A DNA stretch of 64,000 nucleotides from Pirellulaceae bacterium (GTDB taxonomy: Bacteria; Planctomycetota; Planctomycetia; Pirellulales; Pirellulaceae), in the NCBI GenBank assembly GCA_018402565.1, contig JAGYIQ010000004.1:186001-250000 (forward strand). The letters are read 5' to 3'. Under the pieces are notes generated by a model. The model was not told the origin of the DNA, searched no databases, and was given only the letters and a program-made list of their open reading frames with translations. Made by a program: the position numbers and the translations under genes. Positions 35,502 to 45,299 of the stretch are shown here, piece by piece; positions within the stretch are counted from its first letter, which is position 1, and every line of letters begins with the position of its first letter.

Positions 35502-36640
35502 CCTCAGCGAATGGTGCATTGCGCAAGTCGGATTGTGCTTGCCGCTGGACCGGGCGATTCTCCAGGGGCTGTCCTTGAAAAGGATCGTAATTGTTGGCTC
35601 GACTTGCTCCATGGCACCCTACGACCGACGCCGAACGGTATCTAGCACCAAACCAGCAGAGGGCGGCGGGGTGCATTACGCCGGACGTGTATCTAGGGGA
35701 ATGGTGCATTGCGCAAGTCGGATTGTGCTTGCCGCTGGACCGGGCGATTCTCCAGGGGCTGTTCTTGAAAAGGATCGTAATTGTTGGCTCGACTTGCTCC
35801 ATGGCACCCTACGACCGACGCCGAACGGTATCTAGCTCCAAACCAGCAGAGGGCGGCGGGGGTGCATTACGCCGGACGTGATCTAGGGGAATGGTGCATT
35901 GCGCAAGTCGGATTGTGCTTGCCGCTGGACCGGGCGATTCTCCAGGGGCTGTCCTTGAAAAGGATCGTCCCTGTTGGCTCGACTTGCTCCATGGCACCCT
36001 ACGACCGACGCCGTACGGTATCTAGCACCAAACCAGCAGAGGGCGGCGGGGTGCATTACGCTGGACGCGTATCTAGGGGAATGGTGCATTGCGCAAGTCG
36101 GATTGTGCTTGCCGCTGGACCGGGCGATTCTCCAGGGGCTGTCCTTGAAAAGGATCGTAATTGTTGGCTCGACTTGCTCCATGGCACCCTACGACCGACG
36201 CCGAACGGTATCTAGCTCCAAACCAGCAGAGGGCGGCGGGGTGCATTACGCTGGACGCGATCTAGGGGAATGGTGCATTGCGCAAGTCGGATTGTGCTTG
36301 CCGCTGGACCGGGCGATTCTCCAGGGGCTGTCCTTGAAAAGGATCGTCCCTGTTGGCTCGACTTGCTCCATGGCACCCTACGACCGACGCCGAACGGTAT
36401 CTAGCTCCAAACCAGCAGAGGGCGGCGGGGTGCATTACGCTGGACGCGATCTAGGGGAATGGTGCATTGCGCAAGTCGGATTGTGCTTGCCGCTGGACCG
36501 GGCGATTCTCCAGGGGCTGTCCTTGAAAAGGATCGTCCCTGTTGGCTCGACTTGCTCCATGGCACCCTACGACCGACGCCGTACGGTATCTAGCTCCAAA
36601 CCAGCAGAGGGCGGCGGGGGTGCATTACGCTGGACGCGAT
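35502..36640. repeat. Tandem array of 189-190 bp units, six copies
   Basis: ATGGTGCATTGCGCAAGTCG recurs at 35511, 35701, 35891, 36081, 36270 and 36459. Copies differ mainly at a few positions (for example GTAATTGTTGG or GTCCCTGTTGG). The segment ACCAAACCAGCAGAGGGCGG plus GTGCATTACG repeats separately two more times at 36640-36720. Long frames through it are repeat artefacts. Confidence 0.9.
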
Positions 36641-36727
36641 CTAGCACCAAACCAGCAGAGGGCGGCGGGGGTGCATTACGCCATACGCTATTTAGCACCA
36701 AACCAGCAGAGGGCGGCGGGGCGACAT

Positions 36728-36868
36728 CGCGCTCTACGCTCTTAGCTCTACGCACTTCGCTCTACGCTCTACGCTCTACGCTCTACGCCCTACGCTCTAC
36801 GCCCTACGCACTTCGCTCTACGCCTCTACGCACTTCGCACTTCGCTCTACGCTCTACGCCGTGTAGCC
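36728..36868. repeat. CTCTACG heptamer microsatellite
   Basis: About 18 units of CTCTACG with CCCTACG and CACTTCG variants. Confidence 0.9.
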
Positions 36869-37030
36869 GGTACGAAGGTTCTGGGGAAGGGGAAATTTTG
36901 TGTGTCGGGCTGGCGTGATGTTGCGGGGAGTCGCGGTGGGTTATACTCGCGGGTGAGAGCGGGGCACGGGGGCAGTCGGCGGGGCTGGTTTCTGTGGGGC
37001 GGTTCTAGGAAGGTGTGAGTCGAACCATTT

Positions 37031-38551
37031 ATGACGAACCGACGCCTGAGGAGTGTGGTCACGCGGGAGGGTTGGTACTACCTCTTCATTTTGGCGTTTG
37101 TGGTGCTGGGGTCGTTTCTCCGCAACATCCCCTTGCTGGTGGGACTCAGCGCGATTCTGGCGACGGCCATGTTGATCAATTGGCGTTGGTCGCGAGCCCT
37201 GATGCGGGGGCTGAGGTTCGAGCGTTTGCCCACCGAGGCGATCTGGGCGGGCCAACCGGTCAAGTTCGGCTTTCTCATCGAGAACACTCGGGCTCGCTTG
37301 AGTGCCTTTTCTCTGCTGATCACCCAGCGATTCGCGGTGGTCCAGGTCGCTGGCGGCGATCCGACTGCCCCGGGCCTGTGGCGGCGTTGGGCCGATTGGC
37401 TGTTGGGCAATTCCCAGCAGCACTACAGTCTGGTCGCGGCCGTGCATCCTGGCGGTAGCCAAGCAGTCGAGCAGTCGGTGCAGTTCCATCGCCGCGGGGA
37501 ATATCGGGTCGGGCCAGTGACGCTGTCGACCCACTTCCCGTTGGGGTTGGTCCGCCGCGAATGGCGGGACGAGACCGAGCAGTCGGTGTTGGTGGGCCCG
37601 GCAGTGGGGCGACTGAGTCAGAATTGGATCGAACAGATGTTGGGCCTGGGTTGGCGGGACTCGCAGGCGGGCCAGATCGCTCGTAGCGGCGACGAGTTCT
37701 TTAACCTGCGTCCTTTCTCGACGGGGGACTCGCAGCGGTGGATCCATTGGCGGGCCTCGGCGCGGCACAATCGACTGTTGGTGCGGCAGTTCCAACACAG
37801 CCAATCCAAGGCCTTTTCGCTGGTGGTCGACTGTTGGGGCGGTGCCCGAGGGGACCTGGCCCTGACGGCTTTCCCGGGCGATGGCACTGCCATGGACGGC
37901 CGGCAGGCGGTCGAGCTCACGGAGCGGCTGCTGAGTATTCTGGCGACGGTCTCGGAGGCGGTGCGAGCGGGACAGTTGGACAACGTCACCTTGACCCTGG
38001 TGGCGGACACGGTCGAATCGATCCAGTTTCCCTGTACGGAGCCGGCGTGGTTGGCCTGGCAGCGGCGATTGGCATTGGCGGCTCCGCATCATGAACCGCG
38101 GCGGTTGGCAGACGCCCTGCAGCGGCTGGTGGTCGGGGGAGCTGCCAGCTCGGCGGAGAGCGATGGGGCTGCGGCAACGGTGCGGTCCAGTCGCAGCGAG
38201 GCACCGGTGGTGGTGCTGTCCCCGCTGAGTATCGACCAGTACGCGCGGTTGGTCGCGACTCGCCCGGCAGCTGAGGGTGGCGGTGAGATTGGCGCTGAGG
38301 GTAGCGCGGAGAGTGGCGCGGAGGGCGGGACGAACGGAGCACCGAGTGGCGGGGATTTTTGGCAAGTGCAGAGCAAGATTCGGACTTGGTTGACGCCGGG
38401 GGATGCGTGGTTGTCCAGTTGGTATCTGGAGCCGCAGGCGGAGGACGTGTGGGCGATGGCCGACGAGCCGGCGTTGGCGGGACGTGAGACCGTCGCGGTG
38501 GGGGTTGGTTCGGTTTCAGCGGCGGGTTCCCCGAGACAGGAGGTCATGTGA
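37031..38551 (+). CDS. DUF58 family membrane protein
   Basis: A 506-residue protein with two N-terminal hydrophobic segments (YYLFILAFVVLGSFLRNIPL and GLSAILATAMLI). The DUF58 signature is clear: FFNLRPFSTGDSQRWIHWRA followed by SARHNRLLVRQF. A Gly/Glu/Ala-rich low-complexity insert lies near the C-terminus (EGGGEIGAEGSAESGAEGG). DUF58 proteins usually occur with MoxR ATPases and transglutaminase-like membrane proteins; the latter is encoded immediately downstream, with one base of overlap. Its biochemical role is unknown. It is the first gene of a four-gene operon reaching 42687. Confidence 0.88.
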   Translation: MTNRRLRSVVTREGWYYLFILAFVVLGSFLRNIPLLVGLSAILATAMLINWRWSRALMRGLRFERLPTEAIWAGQPVKFGFLIENTRARLSAFSLLITQRFAVVQVAGGDPTAPGLWRRWADWLLGNSQQHYSLVAAVHPGGSQAVEQSVQFHRRGEYRVGPVTLSTHFPLGLVRREWRDETEQSVLVGPAVGRLSQNWIEQMLGLGWRDSQAGQIARSGDEFFNLRPFSTGDSQRWIHWRASARHNRLLVRQFQHSQSKAFSLVVDCWGGARGDLALTAFPGDGTAMDGRQAVELTERLLSILATVSEAVRAGQLDNVTLTLVADTVESIQFPCTEPAWLAWQRRLALAAPHHEPRRLADALQRLVVGGAASSAESDGAAATVRSSRSEAPVVVLSPLSIDQYARLVATRPAAEGGGEIGAEGSAESGAEGGTNGAPSGGDFWQVQSKIRTWLTPGDAWLSSWYLEPQAEDVWAMADEPALAGRETVAVGVGSVSAAGSPRQEVM

Positions 38552-41004
38552 TGAGATCCGCTCGATGGCAAGTGCAGATGTTGATGGCCGTCATGATGAT
38601 GCTCAACGGCATTCTCTTGATGTTGGCTCGTGGTGAAGTGTGGCCGCTGATCTTGCTGTTACTGTTGCCGTTGCCGCTGTGGTACGTCGTGGACGTGAAG
38701 AAGTGGTACGAGCTGCCCAGTTGGGCGGCCAACACGATCGGGTTGGGCATTGGCGCCTACGCGATGTACTTTTTCTGGTTCCAGGCCACGGAGCGGCATT
38801 TAGCGATCGTGTCGGACATGGTCTGCTATCTGTTGTTGACGATGTTGTTGCAGACCAAGTCGCCGCGGCTGTATTGGCAGATGACCATCTTGAGTGTGCT
38901 GCAATCGGTCGTGGCATCGGTGTTCAGTTTGGACTTGCAGCAGGGCTTGGTCTTTATCAGTTACACCTTTGTCGTGTTGTTGGCGTTGTCGTGCATCGTA
39001 TTGTACCGCGACCAATTGGTCGTGGCTCTGAAGATGGACCAGAACAACAACGAGCTGGACGAGCGTCGCGTACGGAAGCGGGAAGTGGTCCGGCCGCTGA
39101 TGACATTTCGGCCGGGAGCGGGCGACAGTCAGGCCTTGGGTTTTCGCTCGGCATTTTTCGCCATCGGCCTGTTGGCCTTTTTCAGTGTCGCGGCGGGCAT
39201 GTCGATCTATGTCACGATCCCGCGTCTGGAGGACAGTTTGGACGCGGACTCGATCCAGCTGAAGACCACGGGGGTGACGCGGCAGATTGACAGTTTGGAA
39301 CCGTCGGGGGTGCTGCAGCCAAACAACAGCGAAGCGTTGCGGCTGCGGGTCATCGATCCCTCGACGGGCAAATCGATGCGACTCAACGGGGACGTGTACC
39401 TGCGGGGAGCGACTCTGGAAGTCTTGAAGTCCGAGTCCACCGGGTGGTTGCCGTACCGATCGCGAGTCCCCTCGTCGGCACTGACCAGTTTGCCGACGTT
39501 TGCGGGCAAGGTGTATCGGCAGGAAATCGTGATGGTGCCGCGTTCGGAGCCGATGTTGTTCTACGCCTTGCCGCTGGCGCCGGCATTGAACGTATCGCGG
39601 GACATTTTGTTCGATATGGAGAGCGAGATGATGCTGCGGTTCAGCGCGACGGGTTCGGTCAGTTCGACGCCGTTCCGCTACGAGCTGGGGGTGTACGGCG
39701 TGGAGCGACAGAGCTTGCCAAATGTCTCGCCGTTCCTGAACTTCAATGCCAAGAACTACGACAAACCGCTGAACGAGGACTACGACAGTCGCTACGGCCA
39801 TTTGACTCGGTTTGACCCCGAGCGTTATCCGACCCTGTTGGCGAAGGCCCGCGAGATTCGCGATCGCTTGGGGAGCGATCGTTCGCGGCGGCAGGTCGTG
39901 TGCGAAGCGATCGCCGATTATTTGGCCAACTCGGGCGACTTCTCCTACACGACCGATTTTCGCTCGATTGTGCGTGATCAATCTTTGGATCCGGTGGAAG
40001 ACTTTGTCGCCAATTACCGCAGTGGGCACTGCGAGTTGTACGCGTCTGCCTTGTGCTTGATGTTGCGAAGTTTGGAGATTCCGGCTCGAGTGGTCGTCGG
40101 TTACCGCACGGCTCGGTACAACGAGGTGGCGGGCCACTATCTGGTGCAGGAAAAGCATGCCCACAGTTGGGTCGAGGCGTATTTGCGGCCGTTGGATTGT
40201 TCGGAGGAGATGAAATCCCAGCAGGTGGCGCGGGCCGGCGGGGCCTGGTTGCGATTGGACGCGACACCTGCGGCGGACCAATTGGACGATGACTTGAACT
40301 TGTTCGGTACGGCTGGGGATGCGTTGGGCTTGGCCCAGTCGCTCTGGGACGAGTACATCATGGGGATTCAAGAGAGTCAAACGGGCGCGGAGAAGTCCTC
40401 AAAATTGGGCTCGAGTGTGTTCCAAGCCCTGATGGACCCGACGGCGTTGGTCGAGACGATCCGCGGTCGTTTTTTGCAGATGTCGGTGGGAGCGCGGCTG
40501 CTGTTGGGCTGCGCTATCTTGGTGTTTTGGATCATTGTCTTGCGGCAAGCGGCGCGGCGGCGACGGCGGGCGGGTCGAGCGGGGCCGAGCGTGGGTCGGT
40601 CCGGATGGTGGGCCTGGTTGGGATTGGGAGGGAACACAGCGGGAACGGACTTCGAGGGGCACTGGGCGGATGCCATCTTATCGGAGCTGGAGCGATTGGC
40701 TGTGAAATATGGATTTTCTGGGCGGCAACCATCGATGACAGCGCTCGAGTTTGCGCGGCATTGGTCGGAAGAAATCCGTGGGGTGTTGGCGGTCCCCGAG
40801 CCAGCGACCGGCGGCTCAGTGGTGAAACTCTCCGGCGTAGATGCCGCGGACAGTCGCTTGGGGCAAGAGCCGGTGGGCGACAGCGTGGGGCTGGCGGATA
40901 AAATCGAACTTGAAATTTCCGCCTTGGTCGCTCGCTACTACAAATTGAAGTACGCTGGGGGGGGGCAAGCGGAAGTGGCCAGCGTGGCGGGTGGCCAGCA
41001 ATAA
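38551..41004 (+). CDS. Membrane transglutaminase-like protein (TgpA type)
   Basis: About 817 residues from the ATG at 38551, which overlaps the DUF58 stop by one base and follows AGGAGGT. Five or six N-terminal transmembrane helices (MLMAVMMMLNGILLMLARGE, LILLLLLPLPLWYVVDV) precede a large outer part with a papain-like transglutaminase core: Cys in SGHCELYASALCLMLR, His in KHAHSWVEAYL and Asp in WLRLDATPA. A last transmembrane helix (LLLGCAILVFWIIVL) and a cytoplasmic DUF4129-like tail follow. The triad is complete, so it may act as a protease or crosslinking enzyme in the periplasm. Confidence 0.9.
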   Translation: MRSARWQVQMLMAVMMMLNGILLMLARGEVWPLILLLLLPLPLWYVVDVKKWYELPSWAANTIGLGIGAYAMYFFWFQATERHLAIVSDMVCYLLLTMLLQTKSPRLYWQMTILSVLQSVVASVFSLDLQQGLVFISYTFVVLLALSCIVLYRDQLVVALKMDQNNNELDERRVRKREVVRPLMTFRPGAGDSQALGFRSAFFAIGLLAFFSVAAGMSIYVTIPRLEDSLDADSIQLKTTGVTRQIDSLEPSGVLQPNNSEALRLRVIDPSTGKSMRLNGDVYLRGATLEVLKSESTGWLPYRSRVPSSALTSLPTFAGKVYRQEIVMVPRSEPMLFYALPLAPALNVSRDILFDMESEMMLRFSATGSVSSTPFRYELGVYGVERQSLPNVSPFLNFNAKNYDKPLNEDYDSRYGHLTRFDPERYPTLLAKAREIRDRLGSDRSRRQVVCEAIADYLANSGDFSYTTDFRSIVRDQSLDPVEDFVANYRSGHCELYASALCLMLRSLEIPARVVVGYRTARYNEVAGHYLVQEKHAHSWVEAYLRPLDCSEEMKSQQVARAGGAWLRLDATPAADQLDDDLNLFGTAGDALGLAQSLWDEYIMGIQESQTGAEKSSKLGSSVFQALMDPTALVETIRGRFLQMSVGARLLLGCAILVFWIIVLRQAARRRRRAGRAGPSVGRSGWWAWLGLGGNTAGTDFEGHWADAILSELERLAVKYGFSGRQPSMTALEFARHWSEEIRGVLAVPEPATGGSVVKLSGVDAADSRLGQEPVGDSVGLADKIELEISALVARYYKLKYAGGGQAEVASVAGGQQ

Positions 41005-41185
41005 ACGGCAGCCGTCGCAGCGGCGGGCCGCGAGACGTTCTGAGCGGGAGACGGTGGGGCTGGGGACGGCCGAGGCGCGGGACGGTGGTGCCGCGGTGTT
41101 GGCCGAGGGCCGGGCGCATTTGCAGCGAATCGAGAGTTATCTGCCGCCGCGGGCTCGGGTCACGGCGAGCAACGGGAAGCGATGA
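40991..41185 (+). CDS. Small basic protein inside the DUF58/transglutaminase operon
   Basis: A 64-residue frame starting with GTG at 40991 inside the end of the transglutaminase gene (14-nt overlap). Its TGA overlaps the ATG of the next gene (ATGA, 41182-41185). The sequence is basic at the start (SNKRQPSQRRAARRSERE) and ends HLQRIESYLPPRARVTASNG. The double overlap supports translation; no family is recognised. Confidence 0.45.
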   Translation: MASNKRQPSQRRAARRSERETVGLGTAEARDGGAAVLAEGRAHLQRIESYLPPRARVTASNGKR

Positions 41186-42687
41186 GATCGAAGTGGGGAG
41201 GAAATTGGGTGACCAGTCAGCAAGCTTTAGTTGGGAAAAACAGCATGGGTGCGATGATCCGAGGAACGATGGTGGCGGCGGCGATCGCAGCGACGGCGGT
41301 TGGTATGGCGGCGTGGCGTGTGGGCGGCGTGTCGTGGGGTGAGACAACGACCGCGGTCGGGCAAGAACCTGCGTCCCAAACGTTGATTGTGGCGGGGAGC
41401 GCATCGGATCCGGTCGATCCGACCACGTTGTGGCCCCAGTTTCGCGGGCCGAACGGCGACGGTGTGGCGGTCGGAAGTTTCGATTTGCCGGTCGATTTGA
41501 CGATCGGCGCGGGATTGGCGTGGCGCGTGCCGGTGGCTGGGTCGGGGTGGTCGTCGCCCGTCCTGGATGAGCGTTACTTGTGGATCACTTCGGCCGTTCC
41601 GGTGGCGGCGGAGGGCCAAGGCCAGGGAGCTGACGCGGGTCGCCGTCGTCGGGCGGCACCGCCGAGTTTGGACCTGGTGTTGTTGGCCTTTGATCGCTTG
41701 ACGGGTGAGAAGCGGCAAGCGATCAAATTGTTCCATTTGGCTGAGCCGGAGACGATTCACAGCTTGAACAGCTATGCCTCGCCGACGCCGGTGATGGACC
41801 AAGAGAACATCTATTGTCACTTTGGATCATATGGCACGGCGGCGGTGCGACGTACGGACGGGGCTGTCTTGTGGAAAAACGACACGATCCAACTGCAGCA
41901 TGTCATGGGCCCAGGATCCTCGCCGGTGTTGTTTGAAGATCGTTTGATTTTTCATGCGGATGGCGTCGACACCCAATCGATCGTGGCACTGGATTGCGCG
42001 ACGGGCGAGGTCGCTTGGCGAGTGCCGCGGTCGGGTGAGATGTCATCCTCGCCGGATCAGCAGAAAGCGTACTGCACGCCACAAGTCACGGTGCAAGACG
42101 GGCAGGCCCTGTTGGTATCGCCGGCAGCCAATTGGCTGTACGTGTACGATCCGCGGACGGGCCGCGAGCAGTACCGAGTGTCGTACGGCCAGTTGGGCTA
42201 CTCCACGGTGCCGCGTCCGGTGATTGCCGGAAGCTTGGTCTACTTTTGCACGGGCTTTGACCGCAGTCGACTGATGTGCGTGGATTTGGACACAAAATTG
42301 AGTGGAACTTCCGAGGAGCGGATTCGCTGGACGGCGGACCAACGGATGCCGACGATGCCCTCGCCGTTGTTGGTCGACGGACTGATCTATGTGGTCTCGG
42401 ACGCCGGGATTGCGACTTGTTTGGACCAACAGACCGGCGAAGAAATTTGGTCGGAGCGTTTGGGTGGGAAATTCTCCTCGTCACCGTTGTTGGCTGACGG
42501 GAAGATTTACATTGGCAACCAGGCGGGCCAGATGTTTGTACTGCGACCGGGACGGGAGCTGAATGTGCTGGGCACGAGCCAAATGGACGGTGCGATTATG
42601 GCGGCTCCGGTGGCAGTGGGCAATGAACTGTACATTCGCACCAGCGAGAGTCTGTATCGATTTGGCCCGCGAGCGATTGCGAAGTGA
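41182..42687 (+). CDS. PQQ-like beta-propeller repeat protein
   Basis: A 501-residue protein with an N-terminal hydrophobic segment (GTMVAAAIAATAVGMAAWRV) as signal or anchor. PQQ-type blades recur: WPQFRGPNGDGVAVG at the start, IVALDCATGEVAWRVPRSGE, LYVYDPRTGREQYRVS, TCLDQQTGEEIWSERLGGKF, and FSSSPLLADGKIYIGNQAGQ. Planctomycetes have many such extracytoplasmic propellers, related to BamB or quinoprotein folds; no PQQ-binding active site is evident here. It is the last gene of the operon. Confidence 0.88.
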   Translation: MRSKWGGNWVTSQQALVGKNSMGAMIRGTMVAAAIAATAVGMAAWRVGGVSWGETTTAVGQEPASQTLIVAGSASDPVDPTTLWPQFRGPNGDGVAVGSFDLPVDLTIGAGLAWRVPVAGSGWSSPVLDERYLWITSAVPVAAEGQGQGADAGRRRRAAPPSLDLVLLAFDRLTGEKRQAIKLFHLAEPETIHSLNSYASPTPVMDQENIYCHFGSYGTAAVRRTDGAVLWKNDTIQLQHVMGPGSSPVLFEDRLIFHADGVDTQSIVALDCATGEVAWRVPRSGEMSSSPDQQKAYCTPQVTVQDGQALLVSPAANWLYVYDPRTGREQYRVSYGQLGYSTVPRPVIAGSLVYFCTGFDRSRLMCVDLDTKLSGTSEERIRWTADQRMPTMPSPLLVDGLIYVVSDAGIATCLDQQTGEEIWSERLGGKFSSSPLLADGKIYIGNQAGQMFVLRPGRELNVLGTSQMDGAIMAAPVAVGNELYIRTSESLYRFGPRAIAK

Positions 42688-42981
42688 ATGGGGAATGATC
42701 CGCCGATCGGACTTGTGGAACGCATCAGCCTCGAGAATGACTGTCCCGACCGTGAGAGGTTAAAGAAACGTGGGGCTGGTTCTTTACCCAGATAGGCCGA
42801 TTGGCAGTTGACGGTTCGTTCGGTTACTCAATCAAATGGCGAGTGTACTCGACGGGTAGCCTAACTCGAGTATGAGTATGAGTACGAGTACGAGTACCGC
42901 CCAAGGCTGAGCACGAGTACGAGGCTAACGAGACAGTCGTGTTTGACGGGTCGGCTTAGTTCCGGCCAGGATGCAAAAAAA
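42688..42981. other. Intergenic region with GAGTAC microsatellite
   Basis: Contains a GAGTATGAGTACGAGTAC-type hexamer run at ~42871-42925 and no gene. Confidence 0.5.
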
Positions 42982-43017
42982 AGCGGCCCTTCGACATCGT
43001 GTCGAGGGGCCGCTTTT
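42982..43017. terminator. Bidirectional intrinsic terminator
   Basis: Stem AGCGGCCCTTCGACA / TGTCGAGGGGCCGCT (one mismatch) around TCG, flanked by an A run on the left and a T run on the right. It should end the operon 37031-42687. Confidence 0.8.
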
Positions 43018-43076
43018 TGTTGCGCGTGTGGCTTCAGTTTTCAGAGGACGCCCAAAGCCAACGTACAACTGTCATA

Positions 43077-43333
43077 TGGCCCGAACCGGTCGACAATCTT
43101 TGCGCCAGTGGGAGGCGTTTCGAAGGAACTTGTGGCCTTGTTCCCGCGACTCGCTCCGCAACCGGGCCATCGGACGGACGCTCAACCATGTGCTCAAACG
43201 CCGCCGTCGGGCGACAGAGGAAAAGATACTCGACCTAGCGGTAGCGTCAATTACAAAATGGGGGAGCGACCGCCAGCGAGAGCTCGTCGATCGCCATAAA
43301 CCACTGCCAATAGGCAACTTACGGCGATTGTAA
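43077..43333 (+). CDS. Possible small hypothetical protein
   Basis: An 85-codon frame from ATG 43077 (MARTGRQSLRQWEAFRRNLW, later RRRRATEEKILDLAVASITK). It is very basic and helical. It has no ribosome binding site and starts 60 bp after a terminator, so it may be chance. No family is recognised. Confidence 0.3.
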
Positions 43334-43362
43334 AAATTCGCAGCCCATTTCCGAGCATGCTG

Positions 43363-45171
43363 TCACTCGGGTGCTAGCTGGCGGAAAACCTGTTCGTGGG
43401 AGTCCAGGAAGCGGGTCAGGGAGAAGTGCTCTTGGACGCGTGCGCGGTTCCAGAGACCGATTTTTTCGGCGGTGGCGGGGTTTTGGACCAGGTGCAAAAC
43501 AGCCGCAACGAGAGCTTCTGGAGAGCCGATCGGGATGACTTGGGCGGCTCGGGCTTGGTCGATCGAGAGTTCGGTTTGGGCGTTGATTGGGGCGGTGATT
43601 GGGATTGTGGTCGGGGTAGATGGCCGGGTGGCTAAGGAGGCTGCGGAGGGGGTGCCAGGCGGGGTGGCGGTTACTGGGTCGTGGAAGATTTCATCGATGC
43701 CGGCGGTGTGGGTGGTGACGACGGGTTTGCCCAGGCTCATGGCTTCGAGGATCACGTTTGGTTGGCCCTCCCAGCGGGAATTCAGCAGCACGATCTGGGC
43801 GGCGGCCAAGTAGTCCAGGGGATTGGGTCGCCAGCCGAGGAAGTGGATCCGATGGCGGCAGTCGAGGGCTTGGGCTTGGCGTTCCAGGGCCTCGCGTTGG
43901 TCGCCCTGCCCGACGAGGACCAGGTGGTGTTGCGGAAGTGCCGCCAGCAACCTGGGGCTGACCGCTAGCAGTTCATCAAGTCCTTTTTGGTGGGTGAGTC
44001 GACCGAGGTAGAGGAGGACGGGCAGTGGGTCGAGCCCCACGGGCGACGATAGGGGTGGCTGGAGGTGGGGCAAGCCGTTGGACTTGGCACTTGCCGTGGT
44101 GGGCGTTGCCGTGGTGGGGGACGGTGTGGTGGGCGTTGCCGTGGTGGGGGACTGGGGAGTGAGCGGCGGGTGGATTGAGTCGTGCGGGAGGGGGGCTGGG
44201 GTGGTGTCTAGGCACTCGAGGAGGTCGGCGGGTGGTGGTGCCGTTGGGCCGAGTGACGAGCCTGGGGGGTCTGGAGAGCCTGAGGGGCCTGGATCGGCCG
44301 AACGGAGCGAGTCGAGTGGGAGCGAGATACCGTTGGGAATGACCAGGAGCTGTCCGGTGAGTTGGGGCGAGAGTTGGTTGGGGGCCAGGACGGGGCGGTT
44401 GGGCGCGTAGTGCTGGGCCACGTGCTGGCTGACGCAGACGGCGGCTTGGGCGTAGGGTAGGAGGGCGGATTCGAGGCGCCGGACGAGCGGGCGGGGATCG
44501 GCTTGGCGGAGTCCGACTACGATTGGCAAGGCGGTGGAGTGCCGCGGGCGGTTTGGGTCGACGATTGGGACTCGAGTGGCGTTCGCGGGGTCGGCGGCGT
44601 TCGCGGGGTCGGCGGCTGATGGGGGAGCAGTGGATGTGCGGAGGCGGTGCCAGACGCGTCGCAGCCAGCGGGTGGTTGCTTGGAGGGGGTGATCGAGCGG
44701 GAAGCCGCGATTGGCCCGAACGTTAGCCAAATTGGCGCGGAAGAGGAAGCTGTAGACCAGATCGACCTGGTCGTCGGCCTGGGCTTGCCGGAGGGCGGCG
44801 TGGGTTTGGCGGTTGGCGATACGATTGGGGGTTTGGCTGAGGAAGCGGAGGGGGATGTGGGCGGATTGCAGTTGTTGGACCAGGGCATCTTGGGGGGGTG
44901 GGGGTGCGGGATCGAGGCTATAGACGGTGACCCAATGGCCACGTTGTTGTAATCCGATGGCGAGTCGCACGAGATTTTTCTCAGCGCCGCCGACCTCCAA
45001 TTCCGAGATCAGCAGGGCGACGCGAAGGGGTCGGGTGGAGGAACGGCGTGAGTCGTCTGAGGTTGCTGGGAGTGGCATGGCGGTTGCTTGGGTAGGTCGT
45101 TTCGTGCCACTCGATTGCATCTGGGTCAACTTGGTTGTGGGGTGCATGGAGTGCGGCATTGATCGGGGCAA
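43363..45171 (-). CDS. GT4-type glycosyltransferase with a long low-complexity insert
   Basis: A 602-residue GT-B protein. The N-terminal domain starts with LRVALLISELEVGGAEKNLV, typical of GT4 enzymes. The C-terminal donor-binding domain has VLLYLGRLTHQKGLDELLAV, HHLVLVGQGDQREAL and SRWEGQPNVILEAMSLGKPV, with the conserved E-x7-E region. Between the domains lies ~90 residues of Pro/Ser/Thr-rich sequence (TPQSPTTATPTTPSPTTATP) encoded by short DNA repeats; a smaller insert occurs at TATPPGTPSA. The start is uncertain, with several Met codons before residue 40. The sugar and acceptor are unknown. Confidence 0.85.
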   Translation of the reverse strand: MPRSMPHSMHPTTKLTQMQSSGTKRPTQATAMPLPATSDDSRRSSTRPLRVALLISELEVGGAEKNLVRLAIGLQQRGHWVTVYSLDPAPPPPQDALVQQLQSAHIPLRFLSQTPNRIANRQTHAALRQAQADDQVDLVYSFLFRANLANVRANRGFPLDHPLQATTRWLRRVWHRLRTSTAPPSAADPANAADPANATRVPIVDPNRPRHSTALPIVVGLRQADPRPLVRRLESALLPYAQAAVCVSQHVAQHYAPNRPVLAPNQLSPQLTGQLLVIPNGISLPLDSLRSADPGPSGSPDPPGSSLGPTAPPPADLLECLDTTPAPLPHDSIHPPLTPQSPTTATPTTPSPTTATPTTASAKSNGLPHLQPPLSSPVGLDPLPVLLYLGRLTHQKGLDELLAVSPRLLAALPQHHLVLVGQGDQREALERQAQALDCRHRIHFLGWRPNPLDYLAAAQIVLLNSRWEGQPNVILEAMSLGKPVVTTHTAGIDEIFHDPVTATPPGTPSAASLATRPSTPTTIPITAPINAQTELSIDQARAAQVIPIGSPEALVAAVLHLVQNPATAEKIGLWNRARVQEHFSLTRFLDSHEQVFRQLAPE

Positions 45172-45299
45172 AAATGGGAGGTTAGGTGCTGGCGGGTGGG
45201 GGTGCGGTTGTTATAGTACCAAGAAAGGCAGCGGGGCCGCGATACGGACGAGCGGCTGCGGGGCGGGAATACGATCACAATCATGAGGAACATACTGGG

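Noticed and set aside
35974-36918. 314-residue plus-strand protein
   Set aside because: Runs through the 190-bp tandem units and the CTCTACG microsatellite; no start context.
36941-40380. Antisense frames of 474 and 526 codons opposite the DUF58 and transglutaminase genes
   Set aside because: Shadow frames of GC-rich coding DNA; the plus-strand genes have clear domain motifs.
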